49,347 nt of DNA from an uncultured Propionivibrio sp. (GTDB taxonomy: Bacteria; Pseudomonadota; Gammaproteobacteria; Burkholderiales; Rhodocyclaceae): NCBI GenBank assembly GCA_937923255.1, contig CALAIL010000040.1, positions 1 to 49,347 of the forward strand, in the 5' to 3' direction. The position numbers were made by a program, and so were the translations under genes. Positions within the stretch are counted from its first letter, which is position 1. Each line of letters begins with the position of its first letter. The notes beneath the pieces are model-generated. The model worked only from the letters and a program-made list of their open reading frames with translations. It made no database searches and was not told where the DNA came from. Shown here piece after piece: positions 25,647 through 34,892 of the stretch.

Positions 25647-26893
25647 GCGAACATCCCTTGCGCGTAAGCGAAGAAATCCTCAGTGCCGAAGTTGCCGGAT
25701 TTCAGCGCGAGATAGACTTCGCCATCGAGCACGCGCAGCCACGGCACGCCGGGGGCAATCTGCTTGCCGATGTGGAAGCCGTCCACGCCGAGACGCTGCA
25801 CGACGATGCTGGACGTTTCCCCGCCCGCGCAGATGAAATTGACCACGCCCTGCGCGCGCAGCTTTTCCGCGACGGCGGCAAACACCTGCTCAATGGCATG
25901 GCTGGATTTCTCCATGCCGAAGCGTTGCTGAATAGCCTTGAGTTCATCCGGCGGCACGGTGGCGTAGAGCAGCGGCGCGTGTTTATCGTCCAAATGGCTG
26001 ACGACCCAGGCGGCGAGTTCGGCGGCATAGTCCGCGCCCCGCTCGATGCAGGCCTGCGCCTCGACGAAGCGGTGCGGCGCGACGGCCTTATAGGTGGCGA
26101 CCTGCTTGTTGGTCATCACCGAACACGAGCCAGAAAGCACCACCGTCGCGCCCTTTTTCGGCACAAAGGCGTTGTCGCCCTTCTTGCCGCCGGAAAGCAG
26201 CGCCGCCAGATACGCGCCCAGCCCCGAACCGCCGGTAACCAGACGCAAATCGCGGCAGGCTTCGGCCAGCACCGCCAGTTGCGCATTATCAACACTGTCG
26301 GCGACCGCATAGCGGTAGCCGTCTGCGCGCAGACGGGCGAAGCAGTCCCTGACGTGCGCCGCGCCCTGCACCATGTCTGGATAGGCGACCAGTCCCGTCT
26401 TGCCGCGCGCCTGCACGTCCATCAGGCGCGGCAGACTGGCGTCGCGCATCGGCGTAATCGGGTGATTCTGCATCCCCGATTCATTAAGCAGCACCTGGCC
26501 GACGAACAGATAACCGTTGAAAATCGTCCGCCCGTTGACCGGCAGCGCGGGGGAAATCACCGTGAAATCCTCGCCCAGCGCATCGAGCAGCGCATCCGTT
26601 ACCGGGCCGATATTGCCGGCAGCGGTGCTGTCAAACGTCGAACAATACTTGAAGAAAAACTGCTGGCAGCCCGCCGCTTGCAGCCACTGCAACGCCGAGA
26701 GCGACTGCGCTATCGCCTCTTGCGCGGCAATCGAGCGCGATTTCAGGCTGATCACTACCGCATCGACGCCGTCCGGCAGGGCGCGCGCCGGAATACCGTT
26801 CATCTGCACTGTGCGCAGACCGTTCTCCGTCAAAAAACTGGCGATGTCGCTCGCGCCGGTGAAATCGTCGGCAATTACCCCTAACTGCAACAT
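25643..26893 (-). CDS. otnK: 3-oxo-tetronate kinase OtnK
   Basis: OtnK phosphorylates 3-oxo-tetronate at O4 with ATP. The 416-residue protein is of the DUF1537/four-carbon acid sugar kinase type. The N-terminal substrate domain begins MLQLGVIADDFTGASDIASF, the family hallmark (ADDxTGA), and continues with FFFKYCSTFDSTAAGNIGPV. The C-terminal ATP domain includes VLSGSCSVMTNKQVA, FICAGGETSSIVVQRLGV and ALKSGNFGTEDFF. It starts 1 nt after the ltnD stop and overlaps otnC by 4 nt. Confidence 0.93.
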   Translation of the reverse strand: MLQLGVIADDFTGASDIASFLTENGLRTVQMNGIPARALPDGVDAVVISLKSRSIAAQEAIAQSLSALQWLQAAGCQQFFFKYCSTFDSTAAGNIGPVTDALLDALGEDFTVISPALPVNGRTIFNGYLFVGQVLLNESGMQNHPITPMRDASLPRLMDVQARGKTGLVAYPDMVQGAAHVRDCFARLRADGYRYAVADSVDNAQLAVLAEACRDLRLVTGGSGLGAYLAALLSGGKKGDNAFVPKKGATVVLSGSCSVMTNKQVATYKAVAPHRFVEAQACIERGADYAAELAAWVVSHLDDKHAPLLYATVPPDELKAIQQRFGMEKSSHAIEQVFAAVAEKLRAQGVVNFICAGGETSSIVVQRLGVDGFHIGKQIAPGVPWLRVLDGEVYLALKSGNFGTEDFFAYAQGMFA

Positions 26894-26894
26894 C

Positions 26895-27791
26895 TCAGCC
26901 CCCTTTTTTCGGCAAGTCGATGCCGCTGAAAATCTTGATTACCGCGCTGTCGTCTTCCTTGCCATGCCCGGCATTGCTCGCTTCGGTGAACATATTGAAT
27001 GCCGTGGATGCGAGCGGCAGCGGGAAACGCAGCGCCTTGCCCGTATCCGTCACTAGGCCCAAATCCTTGACGAAAATATCGACCATCGACAGCGGCGTGT
27101 AGTCGCCATCGACAATGTGCTTCATGCGATTTTCGAACATCCACGAATTGCCGGCGGCGTGCGTGACCACGTCGTACATCAAATCGAGCGGAATCCCGGC
27201 CTTGGCGGCCAGCGCCATCGCCTCCGCTCCGGCGGCAATATGCACCCCGGCGAGCAGTTGGTGAATGATCTTGACCGTCGCGCCCTGACCGATGTCCTTG
27301 CCGCAGCGGTACACCTTGCCCGCGACCGCATCCAGCACCGGCTGCAACTTGGCGAACACGGCGTCATCACCGGCCGCCATCACCGTCATCTCGCCCGCTG
27401 CCGCCTTCGCCGCACCGCCGGAAACCGGCGCATCCAGCATCAGCAGGCCACGCGCGGCGAGCGCCTCGCCAAAACGGCGGGCATCCTGCGCGGCAATCGT
27501 CGAAGAAACCATCACCGCTGCGCCGGGCTTGAGCTTGTCAGCGAGCTTGCTTTCGCCGAAAAGCACAACGTCCACCTGCGCGGCATTGACCACGAGCAGC
27601 AGCACTGCATCGAGCTTGTCGGCAAAACCATCCGCCGATGCCGCGACCGCTTTCGCACCGGCGGCTTGCAAAACGTCGCGCGCCTGCGCAGACAAATCCA
27701 CGCCATACGTATCGAGACCGGCGCGCGCGCAGGACTGCGCCGCCCCCATACCCATCGCACCCAAACCAATGACCGCTACTGAATACGCCAT
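26895..27791 (-). CDS. ltnD: L-threonate dehydrogenase LtnD
   Basis: LtnD oxidises L-threonate at C2 with NAD+, the first step of this pathway. The 298-residue beta-hydroxyacid dehydrogenase has the Rossmann motif VAVIGLGAMGMGAAQSCARA at the N-terminus and the substrate segment LDAPVSGGAAKAAAGEMTVM (about 117-136). The catalytic Lys lies in GQGATVKIIHQLLAGVHIAA (about 168-187). The ATG at 27791 has a GAGGAG site; the frame extends to 27824. It is the first gene of the five-gene operon. A D-erythronate-specific relative (DenD) is a different family, so L-threonate is the likely entry substrate. Confidence 0.9.
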   Translation of the reverse strand: MAYSVAVIGLGAMGMGAAQSCARAGLDTYGVDLSAQARDVLQAAGAKAVAASADGFADKLDAVLLLVVNAAQVDVVLFGESKLADKLKPGAAVMVSSTIAAQDARRFGEALAARGLLMLDAPVSGGAAKAAAGEMTVMAAGDDAVFAKLQPVLDAVAGKVYRCGKDIGQGATVKIIHQLLAGVHIAAGAEAMALAAKAGIPLDLMYDVVTHAAGNSWMFENRMKHIVDGDYTPLSMVDIFVKDLGLVTDTGKALRFPLPLASTAFNMFTEASNAGHGKEDDSAVIKIFSGIDLPKKGG

Positions 27792-28190
27792 GACGGACTC
27801 CTCATCGTATCTTCGTATCTGCATGGATATCAGGTGTTTGTTTCGGCAGACGGCTTCGCCCGGACACGCTTAATCCTGCGGAAACCGAACAAACTCCAGA
27901 TAACAGAATAGTGCCATCCGACCGGAAAACAAAGTGAATTTCGTCAGTCCGATTGAGTGTCGGCAGAACATTCCGTCAAAAAAAAGAAAACTCATCATGG
28001 CGCCCAATCGGGGGCATCAGCGAAGCCGGAGAACCACGCAACGCGGCGTTCCCATGCCGAACAGCCTGGCACATTCCTCAATAAACCGGCCGGGGCGACC
28101 TGCACGCCAGCCTGTTTATCTCCTCATGCCATCATTTCACCATTTTATATAAATGAGAAAACCGGCCAAAAATTCAAAGTCTTTTATATT
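27792..28190. other. Divergent region between ltnD and the mutase locus
   Basis: About 400 bp upstream of ltnD. Short open frames at 27934-28152 and 27957-28253 have low-complexity or unfamiliar translations and no strong ribosome-binding site, so I do not call them. No regulator gene for the threonate operon is present here. Confidence 0.35.
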
Positions 28191-28229
28191 GCCCGTCTGA
28201 ATGTGGTTAACCACATTGCCAAGACGGGC
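28191..28229. promoter_or_regulatory. Nested palindrome upstream of the cobalamin riboswitch
   Basis: Outer arms GCCCGTCT (28191-28198) and AGACGGGC (28222-28229) flank a perfect 16-bp palindrome, ATGTGGTTAACCACAT (28201-28216). No T run follows on either strand, so an operator or cruciform is more likely than a terminator. It lies 24 bp upstream of the riboswitch start and 410 bp from ltnD. Confidence 0.6.
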
Positions 28230-28253
28230 GCTGCGATTTACCCTACGGCCTGA

Positions 28254-28455
28254 ATTTCAGGTGCCTCGCCCCCTGTTCTGTGGGGAAGGTGAAACGGGAA
28301 ACCGGTGGTCTTGTCGAGACAGCCTTTGACAAGCATTCCGGTGCAGCCCCCCGCTGCTGTAGGCCTGACGAATCCGGCAACAGTGCCACTGTGCAAAGCA
28401 TTGCATGGGAAGGCGCCGGAAGAGGATGAAGGCAAGCCAGAAGACCGGCCTGGGA
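28254..28455 (+). ncRNA. Cobalamin riboswitch
   Basis: All main conserved blocks of the cobalamin aptamer are present in order: AGGTGCC (28259), the GGGAAACCGGTG core (28295), GCAGCCCCCCGCTGCTGT (28343), GCCACTG (28385), GGGAAGG (28407), and AGAGGATGAA followed by the B12 box AAGCCAGAAGACC (28433-28445). TTTCAGG near 28255 can pair with CCTGGGA (28449-28455) to close P1. It faces mutA, whose start is 680 nt downstream. The aptamer is normally linked to B12 synthesis or uptake genes, or to B12-independent isozymes, so its position before a B12-dependent mutase is unusual. Confidence 0.92.
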
Positions 28456-28457
28456 TG

Positions 28458-28497
28458 AACGAACTGCCAACCTCGGGGTGAGGGGTGAGGTTTCGTT
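28458..28497 (+). promoter_or_regulatory. Hairpin after the riboswitch, possible expression platform
   Basis: AACGAA (28458) plus ACCTC (28470) pair with GAGGTTTCGTT (28487-28497), leaving a 6-nt bulge and a 12-nt loop. The sequence GCCGGTTTTTCC follows 8-20 nt later. It could be the terminator or anti-terminator arm of the riboswitch, but no textbook T run is directly attached. Confidence 0.4.
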
Positions 28498-28681
28498 GAT
28501 TAGCTGCCGGTTTTTCCGATACCGTTCAGAAACGCCAATTACAACGATTGCGGTCTGTACAGACTCGCACAAAAATGTGCATTCGTACGGTTTTTGTAGT
28601 TTTACGGATTCCCGGTAGTTGATCTCACGACCTGATTCCCCTTTTCACGAATTCATGCATCGTATTCGAGAAAGGTGAATC

Positions 28682-29140
28682 ATGACGCTGATGGAAAATC
28701 TCTTCCAGATGACTGGAAACGCGACCAACCGAACTTTACCCTTTCGGCCCTTTGCCGACGCAGGTCTCCAGTGCGCACGCACTGGTATGGCTTATCTCTG
28801 TTATACCGGCTGTCTTCACGCGCAGAATGCACGCCGCGCGGATGGCTTGCGCCATCGCGCCGGCACGCGTACTGCGCGTACTGCGGATAGTCGGGATGGC
28901 GGCGGCAATTGGGGAAAGCCGCCAGGCTCATCCGTTCGTTTCCAGATTTCTGATGTCGGCATACGCACCTGCGTAGCGCCGACATCGTCAGTCAATGTCG
29001 CCAAGGCCTCTGCAACGCTTTCACTGGACATGACCGCCGAGGAGGCTGCGGCGACGCCATTTTACGCCAACTTCACACAACAGGCGCGGGTTATGGAGAC
29101 ATATCCCGGCAACACTACAGGAGCCGAAAGTTATGAGTGA
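28682..29140 (+). CDS. Hypothetical 152-residue frame between riboswitch and mutA
   Basis: An ATG preceded by GAGAAAGGTGAATC opens a frame that runs 8 nt into mutA (shared ATGAGTGA). The translation (MTLMENLFQMTGNATNRTLP at the start, MTAEEAAATPFYANFTQQAR near the end) resembles no family I know. It has five Cys, no signal peptide and no membrane segment. Its position under a cobalamin riboswitch and its overlap with mutA would suit a coupled leader gene. Composition is also compatible with untranslated leader or a degraded gene, so I keep it as a weak call. Confidence 0.25.
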   Translation: MTLMENLFQMTGNATNRTLPFRPFADAGLQCARTGMAYLCYTGCLHAQNARRADGLRHRAGTRTARTADSRDGGGNWGKPPGSSVRFQISDVGIRTCVAPTSSVNVAKASATLSLDMTAEEAAATPFYANFTQQARVMETYPGNTTGAESYE

Positions 29141-31313
29141 CCAACAAACAACGGTCGACATCACGAAAATCGATGCCGAGCGCGGGTTTTTCGATGAATT
29201 CAAGAAGCCCAGCAAGGAGGAGTGGAAAGAGGAGGCTACCGCCGCCTTGAAAGGCGCGCCCTTCGACAAGGTCATGTATACCAAGACCTACGAGGGATTG
29301 ACGATCGAGCCGATCTACATGGCCGAAGATATTGAAGGCTTGCCGCACCTAAAATCCAAGCCGGGCTTCCAGCCATTCGTGCGCAGTACGCGCCCGAACG
29401 GGTACATCAAGGCGCCGTGGAAAATCAATCAGGAACTCACGCTCGCCTTCCCGCAAACGTTCAATGAGGAAGCGCGCTTTGATATCGCCCGCGGACAGAC
29501 CGGCCTCAACATCGTGCTCGACCATCCGACGCGCAGCGGGCAAAGCCCCGCCAACGCTTCTGAAGAGGACGTCGGCCGCGATGGCGTTTCGCTGGAAACC
29601 CTGCACGATGTTTCGACGATTTTTCAGGGCATCGATCTGAAAACAGTCCCCGTGCAGTGCTTCACGGGCGCTATTTCACTACCCATGCTAGCTATGCTGT
29701 CGGTTGCCATGCAGGACAACGAAGCGGGCGTCAATCATCTGCACTGGGTCGACGGCTGTGTCGGCAGCGACCCGCTGGCCGTACTGGCGACCGAAGGCAA
29801 ACTGCCGGTTTCGCTCAAGATGGCTTACGACAGCATGCATCAAGCGACAGCGTGGGCAGCCAAAAAAGCGCCGAAGCTGCAAACGATCTTCGTGCAGGGG
29901 CATCCCTATCACAATGCCGGCGCAGCCTCGACGGAAGAAGTCGCTTTCGCGCTCGCCACGGCGGCCGAGTATTTGCGTGAAATGATTCAAAGAGGCCTGT
30001 CTATCGACCAGGTCGCCCCGCGCATTCGCTTCGGCTTCTCGCTTGGCTCGATCTTCTTCATGGAAATTGCCAAACTGCGCGCGGCACGCATCCTGTGGGC
30101 GCAGATCGTCGCCGCCTTCGGCGGTAATGAAGACGCACAGAAAATGACGATTCACGGACGCACCTCGGCATATAACAAGACGGTCTTCGACCCCTACGTC
30201 AATATGCTGCGCGTCACCAGTGAAGGCTTCTCCGGCGCAGTGGGCGGCGTAGACAGCATGCATCTGTCACCGTTCGACGAACCGATTCGCACGCCGGATC
30301 GTTTCTCACGCCGCATCGCGCGCAACGTACAGGTCATGCTCCAGGAAGAATCGCGCTTCACCATGCCGATTGACCTGGGCGGCGGCGCCTACTCCATCGA
30401 AAAGCTGACGCATGAATTCGGTCAGTCTGCCTGGAAAATTTTCCAGGAAATCGAAAAGAATGGCGGCATGTCCGCCGCAATCATGGCCGGCCTGCCGCAG
30501 AAAATGGCCGCAGCCACTGCAGCAAAACGCGCCAAGGCTGTCGAAACACGCAGCGATGTCATTCTCGGCACCAATATGTACGCCAACCTGGTCGAGAAGA
30601 AAATCGAAGTGCCGCTCGTTGATCGGAAAGCGCTCAAGCAAACGCGCGTCGATGACGTTGCGCAGCACGCCCACATCAATCAGGACTACACGCTGGGATT
30701 CGATCTCACCAATATCGAGAAAGGCTTTTCCAGCCCGGTCGGCGCGTCCGTCGAACTGGCTATCGACGCGGTGGATAAAGGCGCAACGCTGAGCCAGCTC
30801 TTTGAAGTGCTGAGCAGCTTCGACAGTGAACGTCCGACTGCCGAACCGCTCAAAATTTCCCGTCTGGCAGAAGCGTTCGAGCATCTGCGCCAGGATGTCG
30901 AAACCCGGTTTGCCGAAAAAGGCGAAAAACTCCGTCTCTTCCTTGCCAACATGGGGCCTATTCCCCAGCACAAGCCGCGCGCGGACTTCGCCCGCGGATT
31001 TTTCGAAGTCGCCGGCTTCGAGGTCATCGGCAACGAAGGCTTCGCCACGGCGGAAGAAGCGGCGGACGCAGCGCTGGCTTCCGGCGCGCCGGTCGTCGTC
31101 ATTTGCTCGACCGACGCCACCTATCCCGATTACGTGCCGACGATTGCGCAGCGGATCAAAGCGGCCAAGCCGGACATCACGGTCATCGTCGCCGGCAAGC
31201 AGCCGGCCGAAGTCACCGAGACGTTCAACGCGGCCGGCGTGGACGATTACATCCACGTTCGCGCCAACTGCTACGAAATCAACAAAAAACTGCAAGAAAA
31301 GTACATGGGGTAA
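29133..31313 (+). CDS. mutA: Methylmalonyl-CoA mutase, small (beta) subunit
   Basis: This is the non-catalytic partner of MutB in the heterodimeric mutase that interconverts succinyl-CoA and (R)-methylmalonyl-CoA. The 726-residue protein has the TIM-barrel mutase domain (about 60-560), for example RGQTGLNIVLDHPTRSG and SFSLGSIFFMEIAKLRAARI-like RFGFSLGSIFFMEIAKLRAA. A C-terminal cobalamin-fold domain follows (about 590-726). The B12-ligand motif DxHxxG is absent from the C-terminal domain, as expected for the small subunit: the equivalent place reads RADFARGFFEVAGF. An AGGAG site lies 15 nt before the ATG. mutB begins 6 nt after its stop. Confidence 0.95.
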   Translation: MSDQQTTVDITKIDAERGFFDEFKKPSKEEWKEEATAALKGAPFDKVMYTKTYEGLTIEPIYMAEDIEGLPHLKSKPGFQPFVRSTRPNGYIKAPWKINQELTLAFPQTFNEEARFDIARGQTGLNIVLDHPTRSGQSPANASEEDVGRDGVSLETLHDVSTIFQGIDLKTVPVQCFTGAISLPMLAMLSVAMQDNEAGVNHLHWVDGCVGSDPLAVLATEGKLPVSLKMAYDSMHQATAWAAKKAPKLQTIFVQGHPYHNAGAASTEEVAFALATAAEYLREMIQRGLSIDQVAPRIRFGFSLGSIFFMEIAKLRAARILWAQIVAAFGGNEDAQKMTIHGRTSAYNKTVFDPYVNMLRVTSEGFSGAVGGVDSMHLSPFDEPIRTPDRFSRRIARNVQVMLQEESRFTMPIDLGGGAYSIEKLTHEFGQSAWKIFQEIEKNGGMSAAIMAGLPQKMAAATAAKRAKAVETRSDVILGTNMYANLVEKKIEVPLVDRKALKQTRVDDVAQHAHINQDYTLGFDLTNIEKGFSSPVGASVELAIDAVDKGATLSQLFEVLSSFDSERPTAEPLKISRLAEAFEHLRQDVETRFAEKGEKLRLFLANMGPIPQHKPRADFARGFFEVAGFEVIGNEGFATAEEAADAALASGAPVVVICSTDATYPDYVPTIAQRIKAAKPDITVIVAGKQPAEVTETFNAAGVDDYIHVRANCYEINKKLQEKYMG

Positions 31314-31319
31314 ATCACG

Positions 31320-33491
31320 ATGAGCACATTCCCGAATTTCACCAAAATGGATTACCAGCCGAAGGTCGCCAAGGTCGATGAAAAGACCTGGAGGAAAGCA
31401 CTGGAGGCGCGTATCGACCAGGACCCGGTCTGGATGACCAACGAACAGATTCCGGTCAAGTCGCTATATACCGAGGCCGACATCAAGGGCATCGAACACC
31501 TCGGCTTTCTGGCAGGCCTGGCGCCCAACCTGCGCGGCCCGTACCCGACGATGTATGTCCAGCGTCCCTGGACGATCCGCCAGTACGCCGGCTTTTCGAC
31601 TGCCGAAGAAAGTAATGCCTTCTACCGCCGTAATCTGGCGATGGGGCAAAAAGGTCTGTCGGTCGCCTTCGACCTGGCGACGCACCGCGGCTACGACTCC
31701 GATCACCCGCGCGTCGTCGGCGACGTGGGCAAGGCTGGCGTGGCGGTCGATTCGATTCTTGATGCCGAAATTCTTTTCTCCGGCATTCCGCTGCACGAAA
31801 TGTCAGTCTCGATGACGATGAACGGCGCGGTGCTGCCGGTACTGGCCTTCTACATCGTCGCCGGTCTCGAACAGGGCGCCCGCCTCGATCAACTGGCCGG
31901 CACCATCCAGAATGACATTCTCAAAGAGTTCATGGTGCGCAATACCTACATTTACGAACCTAAGGGTTCGATGCGCATCATCGGCGACATCTTCGAATAC
32001 ACCTCGAAGTACATGCCCAAGTTCAACAGCATCAGTATTTCCGGCTACCACATGCAGGAAGCCGGCGCGACAGCGGACATCGAGCTGGCCTACACCATCG
32101 CCGACGGCCTCGAATACGTACGCACCGGCATCGCCGCCGGCATCGACGTGGACAAGTTCGCACCGCGCCTTTCGTTCTTCTGGGCTGAAGGCATGAACTA
32201 CTTCATGGAAGTTTCCAAACTGCGCGCCGGCCGCCTGCTGTGGGCCAAGCTGCTCAAGCAGTTTAACCCGAAGAACCCGAAATCACTGGCGCTGCGCACC
32301 CACTCGCAAACGTCGGGCTGGAGCCTCACCGAGCAGGATCCGTTCAACAACGTCGCGCGCACCTGCATTGAGGCGATGGCCGCCACGCTCGGCCACACGC
32401 AGTCGCTGCATACCAACGCGCTGGACGAAGCCATCGCCCTGCCGACCGACTTTTCCGCCCGCATCGCGCGCAACACGCAGATTTATCTGCAAAGCGAAAC
32501 CGGCATTTGCAAGACGATCGACCCGTGGGGCGGTTCGTACTACGTCGAGTGGCTGACCGATCAGTTACGCAAACGGGCCTGGGGACACATCGTCGAAGTC
32601 GAACGCCTCGGCGGCATGGCCAAGGCCATCGAAACCGGCTTGCCGAAGATGCGTATCGAGGAAGCGGCAGCGCGGCGTCAGGCGCGCATCGACTCGCGCG
32701 CCGAGCCGATCATCGGTGTCAATAAATACCGTCTCGAACACGAGGACCCGATCGACATCCTCTCCATCGACAACACCGCCGTGCGCGCTGCGCAGATCGA
32801 GCGGCTCAAGAAACTGCGCGACAACCGTGACAACGCCCGCGTCAAACAGATTCTGGAAGCCATTACGCGTGCTGCAGAATCGCGCGAAAACGGCAACCTG
32901 CTCGAACTGTCGGTGGAAGCGGCCAAGGCGCGCGCCAGCCTGGGTGAAATCTCCGATGCCATCGAAAAGGTCTTCCCGCGTCACAAGGCGGTCATTCGCT
33001 CCATCTCGGGCGTCTATAGTTCAGAGTACGCGGAAAACTCCGACCTGAAGGAAGTGCAGAATATGTGCGCCGAATTCGAGAAGAAGCACGGTCGCCGGCC
33101 GCGTATGCTGGTCGCTAAAATCGGCCAGGACGGCCACGACCGGGGCGCCAAGGTCATTGCCACCGCTTTCTCCGACCTGGGCTTCGACGTGGACGTCAGC
33201 CCGTTGTTCATGACGCCGGAAGAAGCCGCCGACATGGCGGTGGAAAACGACGTACATGTCGTCGGCTTCAGTTCGCTGGCGGCCGGCCACAATACCCTGC
33301 TGCCGCAGCTCGTGCAGGAACTGAAAAAACGCGGCCGGGGCGATATTCTCGCCTGTATCGGCGGCGTCATTCCGGCTCAGGACTATGACTTCCTCTACAA
33401 GAACGGCGCAGCGCTGATCTTCGGACCCGGCACCGTCATTCCTGTCGCAGCGAAGAAAGTTCTCGAAAAGCTCAACGAGCAGCTCGGCTGA
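31320..33491 (+). CDS. mutB: Methylmalonyl-CoA mutase, large catalytic (alpha) subunit
   Basis: The adenosylcobalamin-dependent catalytic subunit, 723 residues. The substrate barrel includes the conserved [20 protein letters not shown] (about 80-99), [20 protein letters not shown] and [19 protein letters not shown]. The C-terminal domain carries the B12 motif in [14 protein letters not shown]: Asp604, His606 and Gly609, so cobalt binds base-off/His-on. [11 protein letters not shown] and FGPGTVIP follow in the usual places. It pairs with mutA and lies upstream of meaB, which protects the holoenzyme. Function could be propionate oxidation or succinate-to-propionate formation; no epimerase gene is in the window. 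Confidence 0.97.
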   Translation: MSTFPNFTKMDYQPKVAKVDEKTWRKALEARIDQDPVWMTNEQIPVKSLYTEADIKGIEHLGFLAGLAPNLRGPYPTMYVQRPWTIRQYAGFSTAEESNAFYRRNLAMGQKGLSVAFDLATHRGYDSDHPRVVGDVGKAGVAVDSILDAEILFSGIPLHEMSVSMTMNGAVLPVLAFYIVAGLEQGARLDQLAGTIQNDILKEFMVRNTYIYEPKGSMRIIGDIFEYTSKYMPKFNSISISGYHMQEAGATADIELAYTIADGLEYVRTGIAAGIDVDKFAPRLSFFWAEGMNYFMEVSKLRAGRLLWAKLLKQFNPKNPKSLALRTHSQTSGWSLTEQDPFNNVARTCIEAMAATLGHTQSLHTNALDEAIALPTDFSARIARNTQIYLQSETGICKTIDPWGGSYYVEWLTDQLRKRAWGHIVEVERLGGMAKAIETGLPKMRIEEAAARRQARIDSRAEPIIGVNKYRLEHEDPIDILSIDNTAVRAAQIERLKKLRDNRDNARVKQILEAITRAAESRENGNLLELSVEAAKARASLGEISDAIEKVFPRHKAVIRSISGVYSSEYAENSDLKEVQNMCAEFEKKHGRRPRMLVAKIGQDGHDRGAKVIATAFSDLGFDVDVSPLFMTPEEAADMAVENDVHVVGFSSLAAGHNTLLPQLVQELKKRGRGDILACIGGVIPAQDYDFLYKNGAALIFGPGTVIPVAAKKVLEKLNEQLG

Positions 33492-33500
33492 CGTTCGTTA

Positions 33501-33543
33501 CGTATCCTGCCGGCGCCGGCTACGCTGGCGTCGGCGGGATACG
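33501..33543 (+). other. Long stem-loop after mutB
   Basis: The arms 33501-33517 (starting CGTATCC) and 33527-33543 (ending GGATACG) pair over 17 consecutive positions, including two G-T wobbles, around a 9-nt loop. There is no T run after it. It may protect the 3' end of mutAB mRNA or act as a factor-independent pause site. Confidence 0.7.
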
Positions 33544-33661
33544 CTAAAGCCGGTTAAACGCGACGGAAAACCTGGGAGAAACATCAGATCTCTTGATCCC
33601 TTAATCCATTTTCCGGGTAGCCGCCGGTTTTCTGACAATGGGTCTCCAGACTTTCTCCTCA

Positions 33662-33706
33662 GGTTGCCGCCGATTTTTGCTGTCTTGCTGGCGGCAACCC
33701 TTTTTT
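33662..33706 (+). terminator. Strong terminator/attenuator just before meaB
   Basis: GGTTGCCGCC (33662-33671) and GGCGGCAACC (33690-33699) form a perfect 10-bp stem with an 18-nt loop, followed by C and six T. It ends only 20 nt before the meaB ATG, so it either attenuates read-through from mutAB or belongs to a conditional leader of meaB. Confidence 0.85.
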
Positions 33707-33725
33707 ACTATCAAGGCGCGGATTG

Positions 33726-34892
33726 ATGAGTGACGAAAAACTGATACGTCCGGAATGGTTCCCGGAAGACGACGAGCACCACAAGGGGTTCACAACCAAC
33801 GTGATGTCCGGCATCGAAAGCCGGCATGACGGCATGCCAGGCAATTACGCACAGAACACCCAGAATGCCGCCTACAAGCCGGTGGCGCGCAAGCACGAGC
33901 TTTCCATCGATGAGTACGTTGACGGCGTGCTCTCCGGCGACCGCGCCATTCTGGCGCGCGCCATCACGCTGGTCGAAAGCAACGCCGACCGGCATCAGGA
34001 AATGGCACAGGAAATGCTGTCGCGCCTGCTGCCGCACGCCGGCCAGACGATTCGCGTCGGCATCACCGGCGTTCCCGGCGCCGGCAAAAGCTCGCTGATT
34101 GAGACGCTCGGGCTGCAACTGTGCGATATGGGACATCGCCCCGCCGTGCTCGCCGTCGATCCGAGCAGCAGCGTCACCGGCGGCAGCATCCTCGGCGACA
34201 AAACGCGCATGGAAAAACTCTCGCGCGACAAACGCGCCTATATCCGCCCCTCGCCCAGCGGCGGCGTCCTCGGCGGCGTCGCGCGTAAAACGCGAGAAAC
34301 GATGATCGTCTGCGAAGCAGCCGGTTTCGACGTCCTTCTGGTCGAAACCGTCGGCGTCGGACAAAGCGAAATCACCGTGCGTTCGATGGTCGATATGTTT
34401 CTACTTGTTCAGATTGCCGGCGCCGGCGATGAACTGCAAGGCATCAAAAAAGGCGTCATGGAGCGCTGCGATTTGATTCTCGTCAACAAGGCCGACGGCG
34501 ATAACAAGCTGCGCGCCGAGGCCGCGCGCGCCGACTACGAACGCATTATCCATTTCCTCCAGCCGTCGACCGAAGGCTGGAAGACAAGGGCGCTGGCCTG
34601 CTCGGCCTACACGGGCGACAACGTGCCGGAAGTCTGGAAAGCGATCGAAGAATTCCGCCAGACGACGGAAGCTTCCGGCGTGCTGATGCGTCGCCGCCAG
34701 CAGCAGAACATTGACTGGGTGCATAACCTCGTTTCCGAACACCTCAAGCGCACGTTCTACGGCCACCCCAACATCCGTATCAACTTGCCGGCCATCGAGG
34801 AGAAAATCCGCGCCGGCGAACTTTCCTCGACGCAGGCGGCATTGATGCTGCTCGATCTGTTCGAGCAGCAAAACGTCGTCAGTCTGACTTAA
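33726..34892 (+). CDS. meaB: MeaB, GTPase chaperone of methylmalonyl-CoA mutase
   Basis: MeaB is a G3E/SIMIBI GTPase that gates adenosylcobalamin loading and protects the mutase from inactivation. The 388-residue protein has a P-loop GITGVPGAGKSSLIETLG (about 115-132), VLAVDPSSSVTGGSILGDKT-like (about 143-162), the switch segment VLLVETVGVGQSE (about 200-212) and the NKADGDNKL guanine-specificity motif (about 254-262). A C-terminal dimerisation arm follows. The extra N-terminal part of about 50 residues fits the bacterial MeaB type. I use ATG 33726. It follows mutB by 234 nt, with two strong RNA hairpins in between. Confidence 0.94.
   Translation: MSDEKLIRPEWFPEDDEHHKGFTTNVMSGIESRHDGMPGNYAQNTQNAAYKPVARKHELSIDEYVDGVLSGDRAILARAITLVESNADRHQEMAQEMLSRLLPHAGQTIRVGITGVPGAGKSSLIETLGLQLCDMGHRPAVLAVDPSSSVTGGSILGDKTRMEKLSRDKRAYIRPSPSGGVLGGVARKTRETMIVCEAAGFDVLLVETVGVGQSEITVRSMVDMFLLVQIAGAGDELQGIKKGVMERCDLILVNKADGDNKLRAEAARADYERIIHFLQPSTEGWKTRALACSAYTGDNVPEVWKAIEEFRQTTEASGVLMRRRQQQNIDWVHNLVSEHLKRTFYGHPNIRINLPAIEEKIRAGELSSTQAALMLLDLFEQQNVVSLT

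Noticed and set aside
25658..26884. 408-residue plus-strand frame opposite otnK
   Set aside because: Shadow frame of a well-supported kinase; low-complexity Arg/His-rich product.
27957..28253. 98-residue frame upstream of the riboswitch
   Set aside because: No ribosome-binding site or family resemblance, and it runs through the nested palindrome.
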